A stretch of DNA of 64,000 bases from Sipunculus nudus (taxonomy: Eukaryota; Annelida; Sipuncula; Golfingiida; Sipunculidae), in the NCBI GenBank assembly GCA_026874595.1, contig CM049311.1, forward strand, positions 33,129,176 through 33,193,175, read 5' to 3'. Every line of letters begins with the position of its first letter. The first letter of the stretch is position 1. A program made the position numbers and the translations under genes. This document shows, piece after piece, positions 1 through 13,080 of this stretch. The notes beneath the pieces are model-generated. The model was not told where the DNA came from and ran no database searches. It saw nothing but the letters and a program-made list of their open reading frames with translations.

Positions 1-51
1 CTCGATCTTTGACAAATAGCTTATTTTTATAATATATGAATATAATATGAT

Positions 52-88
<37 letters not shown>
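52..88. repeat. (AT)n microsatellite
   Basis: Alternating TA with one CA interruption. Confidence 0.9.
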
Positions 89-90
<2 letters not shown>

Positions 91-365
91 ATTACAAAAG
101 TATAACAGAATATTTGTAAACTTTTACCATAGCTATTGATAAGGCGTATATGTAGCCCATGTGTGAGTGGAGGATAACATTTAATAATTTTACTTATTGG
201 TATAAAACTGGTTTTTATTTAGTCTTCCCCTGTAACAAAAAACTTTAAATTTTAGAACTGCACAAGCCTATGATTACAATTTTGTATTTTCTATCTAAAA
301 ACTGCACAGATAGCGGTCATCTGCACGTTAAACGAGATGTATGCAATCGCATCTGGAAAAGAGGG

Positions 366-455
366 TGGGTCGTAATGAGCGCGGTCGGGATGGGAGCGCG
401 GTTCCTGGGCGTGATCGGGATTGGCGTAGTCGGGCTGGGCGTGCCGGTTTATACA
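366..455 (+). repeat. GC-rich dispersed repeat, copy 1
   Basis: GTCGTAATGAGCGCGG to GGGCTGGGCGTGCC with repeated GGGCGTG/GTCGGG words. It matches the reverse complement of about 4440-4530. An open frame crosses it, but the composition and the second copy argue for a repeat. Confidence 0.65.
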
Positions 456-1089
456 AAGCGAGTTTGTTGTTGTTGTTATTCTTTATTACCATCACTGATA
501 TATGAAGATTTTACATAAAAAGAACATGACATAAAACAATCGAATGCATTATAACAATGTGACCAAACATTATTTGAACAGATATCGCCAATCCGTCAAA
601 GTATAACGAACACAGTATGCTAATACATTCCCGTAAGAACATTGCTCAGGTACAAAAACAAAGTAAGCAAGAACATGAAAGATTTAAAGTATATTTCTTC
701 TGGCTCGTTGTATCTATAACCTGAATAGCTATTACCAAACTGGAGGATTAAGTCTTAAAAGTTTAATGGCATTGTCGTCAATTAACTGTTGAATGAAACA
801 TTTATTTTCATCAACATAACACAAATCTATATAATAGTATGTACCATAATTCAATTGACCATAGACACAGGGCAGTGAAGTAAAACTTCAAGAAAATTTT
901 CGTCAGGTAAATTGTGTAATAGAGCAGAGACATTGGCAAATTACAGATAAAATCCCACAAACTGTCCCTGCTCCCCTTTGACCTGTCACAGTATAGTGAT
1001 ACACGTGCCACTTGATGTCTATAGAATAGACCACATTTGTGACACAAAGATTCTTTGTTTGTTTGTAGCTTAAGAGGGACTGCTTAAAC

Positions 1090-1640
1090 GAGGGACAGAA
1101 ATACGGGGCGATTTATTAAGCTTCAGATTAATTGATCATATTAATAAGGAAAGTTAGTAATTATGAATAATGGGAGGAAATTCATTTACAATGATCATTT
1201 AATAAAACAATTGAAATAAATATCTGATTGAGCGATCATTTAAAATAAAGCAAGAGAGAGAGAGGAAGATAGAGCGAGAGAAAAAAAAAGAAAGACAGAC
1301 AGACATCGAGAAAAAGGGGTGATTTATTGAGTTTCCGATTGATTGATCATTTAAATACATCAAAGAGAGAGTTATTATATAACATTAGAGAAATAGAGCG
1401 ATCATTTAAAATGAAAAACAGAGAGAGAGAGGGAGAGAGAAATAAAAAGAAGGACAGAAATACAGGACGATTGATAAAGCTTCAGATCGTTGATCATATA
1501 AATGAGGAAAAGTAATTATATAAATGAGAGGAATTTCATTAAAAATTATCATTTAATTATAATAATTGAATTAAATATTTGATTGAGCGATCATTTAAAA
1601 ATAAAGAGAGCGAGAGAGAGCGAGAGAGAAATATTTCATA
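1090..1640 (+). repeat. Three tandem units of ~180 bp with purine (GA) tracts
   Basis: Each unit has a GCGATTTATTAAGCTTCAG-like start, a TTGATCATATAAAT-like middle, a GAGCGATCATTTAAAAT core and then a (GA)n tract. Units begin near 1108, 1317 and 1467. The short open frames in it are repeat-derived. Confidence 0.65.
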
Positions 1641-2249
1641 TTGACTACTACTGAAAAATAAGAATTTCTGGCATTATTGCCCGTCACGATGCTGGCCGTC
1701 GTCAATACAATCATGCGCGTGTCTTATGATAAATATTATATATTTTGCTTGGAAAGTGCATTATTTATGTATGATATTGCGAATGTTTGTGAAGACGAGT
1801 TCTTGCAGCCGTTTAAACAGCGTTGTAGAAAACCTCTTAACTAATCAACTAATTGCTCGGTGATGGCTTCCGAGTTAGCAGGTTTCCTTCCTTTGACGTT
1901 CTTTTAAAGGTAACTGGGTTGCTTAAATCAACAAATATTGTTAGGTATTGATATCGTTTATTATAGAACAAAAATATTGTTGTTTTACATGATAAATGTC
2001 TAGCAATAAGAAATAGATCGTAAAAATAGCGTTCAAGGTCGATGTTTTGTCGTCCAAACCTTGGAATGTTGTTAATTTGTATTTATATATCGTACATTGA
2101 AATGCATTCAAGTGCGGCTCATGAAAAACCCACTTATCGTCAACCAACTCTGAAAATATAACAAAACTGAGGTATAAGTAATATTCAAGTTTCATTAGAG
2201 CCGTCGCGTCCATGCCCAGCAGCACCAATCTCGCTTTGCAAAAACCGGT

Positions 2250-2365
2250 GTAATAGACCTAGGCCAGAATATACCCCGGGTATAAAACAGGCTAGGCTAT
2301 TTTATATCCCCGGTTGATAATCTAGCCCAGTCTATTTTATACCCCTCTAGGCTAGTTTATACCCT
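2250..2365 (+). repeat. CCTAGGCC/TATACCCC dispersed repeat
   Basis: Contains CCTAGGCCAGAATATACCCC and several TTTTATACCCC / AGGCTA words in both orientations. Related to the palindromic block at 4371-4435. Confidence 0.5.
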
Positions 2366-2484
2366 CCTTGTTGCTTCAAATACCTTTGATATATCAATAA
2401 ACAGCAAAGCTTAACACAATAGTTAATTCTATATGGACTTAGTGGACTTATATGGACTTGCTTTGGGTGGATGTGGTGGTATAC

Positions 2485-2645
2485 TCCAAGGTCGGAAGGT
2501 GATTCAGACACACCTGAGGAAGGGGGCCGACCACCCGAAAGCTTGTGTACAAGAACCTACACACCTGTAGTCTTGTTTAAAAGGTGTCAACCATTTACAT
2601 TACTTTTAGTAAGTAACAGACTAGCACGGCATTTCAAAACTTTAC
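2485..2645 (+). repeat. Dispersed repeat with a CCTGAGGAAGG / CGAAAGCTTGTG block, copy 1
   Basis: It shares GAAAGCTTGTGTA, GTGTCAA-CATTTAC and AACAGACTAGCACGGCA-like blocks with 38440-38550. The CCTGAGGAAGG-CGAAAGCTTG style resembles 3' ends of some retroelements, which is only a hint. Confidence 0.45.
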
Positions 2646-3339
2646 ATCATACATATGTATATCTATTTCTACCACAAAAATTTATCTTTTAAATTTGTAA
2701 AACAATAAAATCTATAAATAATACTTGATTATGATTTTTTATTGTGCCTTTATTTATCCATAATTTGCTTCCTATTTAATAAATGTATGCATACTGATGG
2801 GTTTAATTATATTTTAATTTGTTGAAATCAATTAAATGAAAATTGATTTCTTTTAAAAATGCTACATTAACACACATTGGCATATTCTGGAATTCTCTTT
2901 GAATTACCTTTCAAGGAAAGTTTTGTATATTGTCGTGGAGACAGCATTACAATTAAGGAAATACAATGCGAACAGTTACAATTACTGCATAACACTTCGT
3001 GGGAAGGTTTGGCGGGGGGGGGGGGGGTGAAGGGAAGGGGGGAATTGGGGGGTTTTATGAGAGTGACTGTACTCCTGTCACAGCAGGGGATCTTCCCCCA
3101 GTGACCTGTAACAAATCTGGAACCCTGGCATAGCTGACTTCCAGTGACCTGGAGTGAGTTGCCTGAATCTGGACAAAGCAAGTGACTACAATAGAGCCTC
3201 AAGGAAAAATCCAAAACTAGCCTACTTTTCAAGCTTTTTTTTCAAATTTCAGATTTAAACAAATTAAATATGTATGTTTACATGCTGTGAAAATTAAATC
3301 AACAGTACTTATAGGAAAATCAACGTGCCATGTTCAAAT

Positions 3340-3565
3340 TTGGACAAAATGTAAGGTATTGATTTTATTTTTATGCTAATAACTTTGAAAATTAAAAAAA
3401 AGTAAGGTCTGATTTTGGGTATACAATTAAATCTTAATTAAACAAAGTTATATACTTGGAAAAAATTTCTCTAGCTTCATCAATTTTCATGTTAAGTAAG
3501 CAAATATTTTTCCTGATTTTTTACAAAGTCCAATATGTTCAAGCCCATAACTTACAGATATTAAA
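3340..3565 (+). repeat. Dispersed repeat, copy 1 (inverted partner at 45.5 kb)
   Basis: Blocks AAGGTATTGATTTTAT, TATGCTAATAACTTTGAAA, GGGTATACA, CATGTTAAGTAAGCAAATAT and GCCCATAACTT recur in order on the opposite strand at 45500-45735. Confidence 0.65.
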
Positions 3566-4370
3566 CAGTCTTTATTTCTGGCATGTATATAAGGAATATA
3601 TAGGAGAATAATCCTGGTAAATATTAAGAAAAACAGATAAGTGGTTTTGATATTATGCAGTTCTGAAGTGTGGTAATAGGTTTTTAATGGAGATTTGAGT
3701 TTTTTTGCTTAATTTCTCGAATGAACGAAGTCGCAGTGACCCAGTTTTCGGTTTGGTAGGAGATGACTTATAGTCAGCTGAGCTAAAAATGAAGTGGTCT
3801 ACCCTATTATTTCATGCATTCCGAGAAAATTATCAAGCCCAGCTGGATTTATGTAAGCATCATTGCTGTTGTTTAGACAGTATATGAGTGTAGACTTCAT
3901 TAAATCAATGTTGTGTGTATAAGGCATCAAAACAGCTGTTCTATCTGGTATGTATTATATTCAGTTACTCGTCCTTAAATTTAAGAAGAGTATAATTAAA
4001 GATAATCAATTATCCTCCCAGTTGGTCAATTAGTCTGCTGTCATTGTTCCATGTGCGACGGAACATTTTAAATCAGTTTCTCAATTTATCTCAGTTTATA
4101 GTATTAATAAATACAAGAAATATGTATAATAACGAGGCTTCTATTCAATTATGTGTGTGTGCGTGTGTGTATGTCTGTGACCCTTGTGTGTGTGTGTGTG
4201 TGTTTGTGAGTGAAAGTGCGTGAGAGTGCATGTGTTTAACACGATCGGTTATTTCATACTATAGATAACATAAAAATGTTTTATTATTTCAGCTTTGACT
4301 CATTAAATAACAGTACAACCTGATTGCATGTTGGGGGTATTAACCTGACTTGGGGGGGGGGGTATATAAT

Positions 4371-4414
4371 AGCCTAGGCCGGAATATACCTGGGGATATA
4401 TTCTGGCCTAGGCT
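4371..4414. repeat. 44 bp palindrome with 17 bp arms
   Basis: AGCCTAGGCCGGAATAT pairs with the reverse complement of ATATTCTGGCCTAGGCT with one mismatch (G versus A, a G·U pair in RNA). The loop is about 10 bp. Confidence 0.7.
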
Positions 4415-4424
4415 GTTTTATACC

Positions 4425-4530
4425 CGGGTATAAACTGGGCAGGAGGTCTGGCACGCCCAGCCCGACCACACCAATCCCGACCACGCCCAGGAACCGCGGT
4501 CTCGTCCCGGCCGCGCTCATTACGACTGAT
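4425..4530 (-). repeat. GC-rich dispersed repeat, copy 2 (inverted)
   Basis: Inverted match to 366-455 over about 90 bp. It lies next to a 44 bp palindrome and TATACCCGGG-like words. The two copies could be ends of a ~4.1 kb unit or independent insertions. Confidence 0.6.
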
Positions 4531-5251
4531 AACCTCAAGAAAATATGCCCTGGTGTGCGCAGATAGGAGATGCGGAAGGAGACCGAACGTCAATGGCGGG
4601 TCGAGCCATAGGGGAGGTTACTAATGAAATTGACTTGGACTCGGCTTCCCGTTTTGCTAACTGGCTTTTTTACACAGAGACCTATCCCCAGTCTTCCCGA
4701 CGGGGGCCGGGTGCGTGTCTGCCCGAGCAAAATGTGCGCTGTGTGTGCGTATGCTCAAATAATTTGACATAGAAATCATCTCGTCAACCCCTCTACGCCT
4801 GCCCGCCTAACAGTGAGTGGCTTGGTTCCGGCTTAGCAAACGTATATATAATCCAAATCTCATTATGTTATCACATAACCCACTTGCCTATAAAATGGTT
4901 ATTAATATAGATTTTGCATCAACTGAACCCAACATGAGGTTGTGATATTTTTTTTCAAAAGCTATTGGCACATCACTGTCAACCCGGCAATGACGTCAGC
5001 CACAGAGAAACCCTGCGACTCATCAAAAGCTTAGTATTTCTGGAACTGTCAGTCCCATATTTTCCGGGAAGAATTAAAACAACATGTATTGCTAGATTTT
5101 ACCTGTGACGTCACACTTTGCACCAACCAATCACATCAGAGACCAGTCTGTGCTAGATGCAATGCTCTCATCACATAACATACCCACGTGCTAATACGTC
5201 TTTTTTTAAATGTTTTTTTTGGCAACCGGCCGCCTCCATTTTTTTTTTTCA

Positions 5252-5575
5252 ATGCAGAATTCCATTCCCGTTTCGCACTACGTGACAGGGTAGTATCACA
5301 TACTTTCTTTCATTTTATATCCTGGTGTTAACCAAGCCCGGTGACCACTGCACCTGCAGGCCCTAGGTGTATAATCGTCCCCATTGCTGGGTCATACCAT
5401 CGGGGAACCCTTAAAAGGCGCACTCGTGTGTGAGTGAAACACGGCCGTTGGACACAGCCTTCCCGTTATGCCTGCAGAGCGATCACCCTGAGAGGAGGCC
5501 GACCGTTAAAAATCTCAACGGCACGGCTGAGATTCGAACTCAATATCTCCCGGCTTTGCCACTTGCTGATACGTA
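5252..5575 (-). mobile_element. tRNA-derived SINE, copy 1
   Basis: On the minus strand a tRNA-like head carries a pol III B box (GTTCGAATCTCAGCC at about 5525-5540). A body follows with AGGC-GGAAGGC-GTGTC, CACTCACAC-like and ACTACCCTGT-ACGTAGT-like blocks shared with 53872-54222. About 320 bp, diverged. No coding capacity. Confidence 0.6.
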
Positions 5576-5754
5576 TACCTAATCTGCACAAGAAATATTT
5601 AAATAGTGATTTGTGGTGCGTTGGCTGGTTCAGGGCGTGTCTCACAAATCAATAAAAGAGATTCTTAGAGCTCTACTTCCAGACCAGACAGATTGATCTC
5701 AGTCCAACAAGACCGTGTACGAGACATTCAGTGGCAGGCAAACTGTCTTTAATT

Positions 5755-5835
5755 GACTCGTCAGACTCCACATGGGGCGTGGAAGCGTGCTCTGACGTTC
5801 GAAGCATCCTTTCTCGGTGTTCTTGTATTTCCTGA
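5755..5835 (+). repeat. Short dispersed repeat (partner at 16.15 kb, inverted)
   Basis: CAGACTCCACA, GCGTGCTC-GACG and GAAGCATCCTTTCT-TGTTCTT blocks match the reverse complement of 16150-16225. Confidence 0.55.
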
Positions 5836-5938
5836 ACGCCGTGGGTGGTGTTATTCGGAATTAATTAAGATTCTGCCATCACGCCCGATGGCGTCTGGAT
5901 TAGTACTAAAGCTACATAGCACGAAGAATTCTTAATAC

Positions 5939-5940
5939 TG

Positions 5941-5983
<43 letters not shown>
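5939..5983. repeat. (CA)n(TA)n compound microsatellite
   Basis: CA repeats passing directly into TA repeats. Confidence 0.9.
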
Positions 5984-6626
5984 CCTTACGATTTGCAAAC
6001 AAATGCGCAACGTTATCTGCAAGAAATGTTATCCGATGTTATGTTGCTGAATGGGTACTTATAGTCCTTGGCAATGTTTCAAACTGGTGCCGTTGACACC
6101 ACTGCGCACCGGTTAAATGGAAACGAAAGACTGAACCCTGTGTTAACATTAACAATTTTAAGAACTTAAACACATTTCCACCCAATTTAATAAAAGTCCA
6201 TAAGTTCCATGTATTTCGATTGCATATATATTGTCTCTACAGATAAATTTTCATTAAAAACATTTGTTTTGGGTTAAAGTCTGTTGAACAAGTAATCTTG
6301 TTGGTATGACCTTGTATACAAGCGACCATTTCGTAACATCATAAAGGTTGACGGGCGGCGGCATCCAGGCGCAGCATAATTAGCACATTGAAGATATCAT
6401 GTCTACCTGTATACCTTCATTAATCGTTAACAGAAGAGTTGGGAGTGTACCGACCAGGTAAAAAAATACAAAGCACCAGGGTATAACATGGTCTAGGTAA
6501 AAGAGTGCTTCTCACGCTAACACCAAATGAAGAAGAATCCAACGGCGTTTATCAAGACTGCTTCTATAGTGTGGTGTTTTTTGCTGTCATTCAGAAAAGA
6601 GGTAATAGAAAAGGCGTACTCCATTG

Positions 6627-6631
<5 letters not shown>

Positions 6632-6699
<68 letters not shown>
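6632..6699. repeat. (AT)n microsatellite
   Basis: About 34 AT units. The Ile-Tyr repeat frame on the minus strand is its translation. Confidence 0.95.
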
Positions 6700-6701
<2 letters not shown>

Positions 6702-6876
6702 ATCATATAGATACCATAGATACAACACGTCGATACGGTTACCTATATGCAATGCATGTTGTATCGTCGTATCGAGAAACACAATGAGTGTTAATAAATA
6801 TAGATAAAACCCTGACTTGAACAGTAATGCACACTATTTGAATATGTGACATTTATTTTATCGTTCTTAAGCCGGC

Positions 6877-7078
6877 GGCTCACTTACCGATTTTATCGGC
6901 CGATTCATAGGATCGGCCGACTATGTACCGACGGGGGTACATTGTCGTGTAGTGTGACACCCCAAGCGACGCGATTTTGTCGGCGTGGGCGTGAAAAATC
7001 GCCGTCGCCAAGAGTCTGGCACTGTCAAAGAAAATCGGCCGATTTTGTCGGGCGATTAGCGAAATCGTGTAATGAGCC
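6877..7078. mobile_element. MITE-like element with CGGCCGAT words
   Basis: Ends are inverted: GGCTCACTTACCGATTTT at the left and, read from the right, GGCTCATTACACGATTTC. The interior is built from degenerate GATTTT-GTCGGC / CGGCCGAT words. The frames on both strands that cross it are products of this composition. Confidence 0.55.
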
Positions 7079-7713
7079 AATGTTGGCGACAAAGTCGGCC
7101 GATTTTGTTTATTTATGTATGGTCAGAGTTCACGTTCTGTACATTAGCACAATAAGTCATTATAAGTATATATTGTATAATGAAATATTTCTGTATTTTA
7201 AAAAGAATTAAAGACCGATTTTGGTAAAGATTCAAATTTCATGTATTCCTATAAGACGACCTGCAATTTATTAATCATTATAAAGGAGTATCAATTCATA
7301 TAATTACAATATGCGAACGTTTCTGTAAACATAAGACCGAACGAACAGGTCTATGTTTGCAAACGCAAACAACTGTCGGTGCTTCGAAGACAAGCCGACG
7401 GTGGAATTTAGGAATTTATAACCATCCGTCCTGGTTACTGTTGAAATTAATGTTCAATGTCCATATAGTTACGTATTTTCATTTTTTAAATATTATAAAC
7501 CAATCATTGATTCACAATGGCCTCATTAGGTAATTTAACGATGGATCATTAAGTCACACAAGTAAAGTAATGCTTTATGCCAGCATTTCACCGGTGAGTA
7601 ACCTGACGGGCTTGTGAAGAGTTTTATACAGTATATTCAATCTCAATAAATTTTCTTGATATACACAAAATTGAGCATTTTTTATACTGACATATGTGGA
7701 TATATTTACATAA

Positions 7714-7803
7714 TACAGTGAAACCTGTCTAAAGCGGACAGTCAAGGGACTCAATAAAGTTGTCCTTAATATTGAAGTGTCTGTTTGAACAGTTTTCACT
7801 GTA
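7714..7803. mobile_element. ~90 bp MITE, TACAGTGAAACCTGTC type
   Basis: Left TACAGTGAAACCTGTCTAAA and right (reverse) TACAGTGAAAACTGTTCAAA form terminal inverted repeats over the whole short element. The CAGTGAAACC-type end is common in metazoan mariner-like MITEs. Confidence 0.6.
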
Positions 7804-9302
7804 TAGCGAAGAAGAGTACTTGCTGAAGAGTAGCTGGGTTAACACCCTTATAGAAGATTAATTGAAAATATTGAGTTTAAAATATTTTCATATTTGGTTG
7901 TTTAACGTTTCTTTTTTTTTGTAAATTTTATCGTAAACTAAGTAACACTAATATGCATACTATACAATGTTCATGGTTGCATCTGTGTCACGCTATAAAT
8001 TTAAAAAATTGAAATAACCATTTTCGTCTTACATGGAGCCACCAAAAATACATTTTTGCATACTGGCCACATGATTAATATTTCGAGAAGTTTTTGGGAT
8101 GACAGGTGCAGCCAGTGTGCTGTGGCCAATATATAATGTATATTTTCACTGAAAAGAATCTTCTGCCCCGAGGTGCCCAAACCTGTGTTTGTCGTTACCA
8201 AATTTTGGATTACAAAGGAGTCATGTAAGATATTCCCTGACTATTAAATTTCTAGGTTCATTAATTGCTATCTGTATTCTATTAACGGAAGGACTGACGG
8301 ACGATGGGCAAAGGGTGATCGCAATAGCTCAACTGACTTAAATTCCGCTGAGATAAACTTTTCGTCAAGTAATGTTATGTTTTTCCAGTTCAGAATAACT
8401 GTGTAAATTATACAATTGCATTCTCCTCGACCGCCAGTGCTTGAATGTCATAATGATGAATTCTAATGTCTTGACGATAAATTATGACTTCTTTATTATT
8501 CAATAGACACCAACAGGCCTGTCCTTTGAAAAAAAAGCTTCCTCAGTTCTCCGAAGGGGGCAGCATGCATACCTTACCAAAAACTTAGACTGGTACCCCG
8601 CTCTTTTATTGCCTTCAGCCAATCATAGAGACGGGCGTACAACGCCATCTTAATTTTGGCACTCCCAGTTGCAACTCCTAACTTACCGATAGACTGGTTG
8701 CAACCTAAGCTATTCACGCATGTTCCGGTTGTCATGGACGCTCACGCAGTCATGGTTGATTATCCATAAGGAATTCTTCTCTCTTGAGTCATTTCTATAT
8801 TTATCTAGTTTTTAAAAATTGAATAATGGATGTATAGATAATACAATATGCTGAATAAGTTTGATATTCCACGGTATGTAACATTGATTTATTATTTATA
8901 TCTATAAATCTAATCATGAATGTCACATGAAATGTACAGCCAACTTTTGGCAACTTCCCCGAGCAAATGAGATGTTTATTTATCTCATTTATATTCCATA
9001 TTAGAGTCGGAACCAGTCTACCGGGAGTACCAGTCTAACCAAAAACTGTAAAATGCAGTAAAATCCTTTAGGGCCGATAAATTGTCTGCCTTCCCGGTAT
9101 CTACTGATCGATTTAATATTTTGACAATTTTGAGCTCTATAATGTTCTACCTAATATAAAGACGGAAATTCGATTTACGATACACCATATAATCGTTATG
9201 TCGTAAAAATGAGGATTTCGTAAAATTTTGCTTTACCATTATCATTTTTAGTGTTATGAAGTGATCTACGTCAAGGAAATGGATTACATTTTGTATTGTA
9301 AT

Positions 9303-9305
<3 letters not shown>

Positions 9306-9343
<38 letters not shown>
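9306..9343. repeat. (AT)n microsatellite
   Basis: Uninterrupted AT units followed by ACATATACATATATA. Confidence 0.9.
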
Positions 9344-9357
<14 letters not shown>

Positions 9358-9817
9358 GTATTATAATGAATAGGTCCTCATTACTCTTTCAACAAGATCT
9401 TAGATATATCTAAAGCCTATACGTACTGTTGTTTAAAGTCTATGTTTAAATGAAATATAATATCCATATGTATTGATAACAAGGAATTTTATAAGACACA
9501 GCTGCATATACCAAATTCTAAATATATAGCAAACTTTGCATTTCAGAGATGTTTGTTGACATGTGGAATATACTTTTTCAAAACTCAATATAAACTTTCC
9601 GTCTTCATGAAGTTTTAAAGCTAGTTTACAGCCGTACTTGTTTACAAGGGTATTTAAACTGAATAAAAATGCTAAATTTCTTATTCGCCATCTGCAGGAG
9701 TTAATACTACGGTTCAAATCTACAGTGTGTTTCACATGTATGAGTTATACAGATCCTGATATATAGTTTATTTCAGTTGCACCCGCTATTAGGGACACAT
9801 CTGCGATTTAAAGAGTT

Positions 9818-9819
<2 letters not shown>

Positions 9820-9895
<76 letters not shown>
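9820..9895. repeat. (AT)n microsatellite
   Basis: About 38 AT units. Confidence 0.95.
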
Positions 9896-9897
<2 letters not shown>

Positions 9898-10006
9898 CTA
9901 TGGGCTTAAACCACTTTTCTTTTAAATTTGATTAATGTATGAATTTCCTTTTTTCGTGAGAAAACAAAAAATTGAATTGAAATTCTTTCATGTAGACCTT
10001 ATCAAA

Positions 10007-10051
<45 letters not shown>

Positions 10052-10104
10052 TATGTGTGTGTATATATAAAGTTGTTCAAACGTTGGCTTGTGGAGTGAA
10101 TTCA

Positions 10105-10147
<43 letters not shown>

Positions 10148-10205
10148 TGTGTGTGTGTGTGTGTGTATAAAGTTGTTCAAACATTGGCTTGTAGAGTGAA
10201 ATCAA
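10052..10205 (+). repeat. Tandem duplication with embedded (AT)n
   Basis: TATATAAAGTTGTTCAAACG-TTGGCTTGTGGAGTGAA occurs at about 10063 and again at about 10165, separated by (AT)n(GT)n. Period about 95-100 bp. Confidence 0.6.
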
Positions 10206-12687
10206 AATACAGGGCTTAGCGTGGAAAATTTATATTTTACCACAATGGATGGCAGTAAATTTTAGTGGGTAAAGGCAAAATACAGTTTGCCGTCTGTTCA
10301 CTGCGGCCATTTTTGTTTCTGTGCGGATGGAGTGCTTAGCCAGCAAGAGTTGAAAGTCTATTTTGAGCATATACACACTAAATTATTTCGACATTGTTGT
10401 GTGTTTCGTTAAATTTAAAAAGCTCACTTATGGTGTCGGAGTCATGCTTGCATAAAATAATTATCGAAATTAATCGATTCGAAGACGAAGAACCGATTAC
10501 TTTAAGATCTAGCGTAAACTGGAAAGCCAAATGCCGAATGACAATTTGTACTAAATTTTTTTATCTTCTGGAGACTGATCTTTAAATCTGAGTGCTATTA
10601 TATATATGCACTCGGAACACCTCGGCCGAATCCGTTGGCTTCAAGTCGCGGATGTACATATAGAGAGCCGCCATGGAAAGTATTCCCTCACGGTAATGTC
10701 AAGTCAACTTTGCACCTGTTGTACACTGTGCAAGAGCAAACCAATGTATTTTATTTGTACTGGTACTGCCGATACTCACATATTCTACCTTTAAAGCTAT
10801 ATTAGACAACCCTGATCCAAGAAATATTGGGGAAAATAACGGCCATACTCATAATAATGATTTGGACCGCAAGAGGATACAGTTCACGTCAGGAAGACCA
10901 TATTGGGCGATGTATGAAGGATCTATGATAAACTGAACATTCTAGTTAAATTAAAGTCTGAACCTGGCCATATTTGATGTTCAACAACATATATGCCCAT
11001 TTAATTCTTACATCATTCCTCAAACAGTGCACGTCCGCAGGAGGGGAGGGGCGTTTCTTTACTCAAAATATGCTTAATGGGATTCCTTAGATTCTTTCAC
11101 CCGCTCAATCATCCTTTAAACCGTCATTTTCCTGCACGTGCAGAGGTAGAATTAAAACTAGAACACCAGAATTTTGTTGTTTTGGCCGCACCGGGCGACA
11201 AATAATAGAATTTTAATAAGCAACGTGGACATACATATAAAAAATGACGATTTCTGTCACCTTCCCTCCTTCGAAGTGGGGTTCCGCTGATGAAAATACA
11301 CCATCACGCAGAGATAAACACATAAAGACGAAGCTTACGAATACTGCTGATGCCAATTAAATCTATATGGTGGCCTATAAAATGAATTATATGAGGCTAT
11401 CAACGCCCAGTAAGAGGTTTTGTAAATATTTTATTTTACGTTAAAGAACATACAAAGACAAGTGTGGTTTGGACCCTTGATTTATTATTCAATAAATCAT
11501 ATAAATGTGTACATTAAGAAAACTACAGTAACAAAGCACTAACGTGCAACATTCGCTCGTAGCGATCTGATCCGCATGTCAAAATCAGACAAACTATGTG
11601 AATCGTACAAACAAATAATATAATGTGTGTCAAAACAATGCTTCGCGTACAAATATATAGATATATGCTGAATAGGTAAACACAAAATATGTTCTATGGG
11701 AGGGACGAGCGGGTGCTGCTAGGTGCAAGGCCCAAATGTGTGTGCCGTGTAATGTGCCGTGTACTGTGTTACATGTGGATCCTGGTCACTGAGCCGTGAC
11801 ATGCATGTTGACAATTGGGCAGGTAAGACTGAATGGAATTATGTTTGAATGGTGGCAAGGCGGCTGTACTTGTTTCTCTTCTCTAACACCACATAACTAG
11901 TTATCTGTTACTTATCCCTTGCTTCTTAAGATATCAATGGCTTGCTTGACATTGTAGCTTGGAATCATGTCTCGCGTGTGTTCTTTCTTTAGGTCCTTTG
12001 TATCTTGTTAGTTAGAACCTCTTCCTGGTAGCCACTGTGGGACGGCCGGGACTAATTTTCCCAACTGTCAAACTTTCAAAACAAAATTTATTACATTTAA
12101 AGGAAACATCTTCTGTTTGTATTTCACATGCATACGCACACAAAATATTACTTATTCAATGAACTCCGTACCACAAATACACCAGTGTTTATGTATTTTG
12201 CCTTGAAACAGTTTTTAGCCAACATATTAAAACGGACTAAATGACCCTTTTCATTACATTTTTATCTGCGCCGCTGGTGTATGTATAATCCGCTGTGCAT
12301 TTGGGGTCATATTGTGACACCATTAAAAACCTAAACAGCCGAATCTTTCTCTTGTATTTTTTCAACACACGATAATGCTTTCTGCTCAATTTGCATCAAA
12401 GTATTGTTAACAGCTTACATTTGATTTAAAAATTCAAACACGGGCTCACATTCAGTTAATTGACACGTAAAATCCTGATTTTTCCCATTGTGAGATGAAT
12501 AACTGGGATACATGTATTATATATACATACATATGTCATATAAATATACATATATATTTACTAGTTTAGATATAAATATATATACATACATATGTGTGTT
12601 TGTTTAAGGACATTGATACTTGTAGTCCTAACCTCTGCATGATTGCAACAAAAGCGTGATGTATACATAAAATGCGACTTTTTCTAC

Positions 12688-12690
<3 letters not shown>

Positions 12691-12724
<34 letters not shown>
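12691..12724. repeat. (AT)n microsatellite
   Basis: About 17 AT units. Confidence 0.9.
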
Positions 12725-12727
<3 letters not shown>

Positions 12728-13080
12728 GCATCAAATCAAATTATTCATGTCTACTGAAGGATTGATTGTTGCTTTGCAGATCATCAGTCTCAAAAGTGTT
12801 TTTTTTTTACGTGCTCCACTTCATGAAATAGCATAATGATCCTACATGTGCATGTCCAAACATGTAAAAATATATACCTTAATTTACCCAATAAACATTT
12901 ATGCCTGATTAACCTTAACAAATTCATTCATTATACATACAGGTGGATCCAATCTCATGAAAAACGGACTGTTGCACGTTGCTGTATAATTAGGTTTGTT
13001 GCCATACACTGCGATGTGTAAAAATAACTGAATGTGGGACAGGGTAAGCTGCATTGCTTAATACCGACATTAATTAAGCA

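Larger units (their letters stand above)
7804..13080. other. No supportable gene: AT-rich intergenic or intronic DNA
   Basis: Apart from the microsatellites and the 10.05-10.2 kb duplication I see only short chance frames. The GC-richer patch at 11.0-11.3 kb also holds no convincing coding sequence. Confidence 0.5.

Noticed and set aside
2867-3232. 121-codon minus-strand gene
   Set aside because: It crosses a poly-G run and low-complexity sequence. No domain, no splice context, and an equally open opposite strand.
6846-7211. 121-codon plus-strand gene
   Set aside because: The frame is open because of CGGCCGAT word repeats of a MITE-like element, and it is open on both strands.
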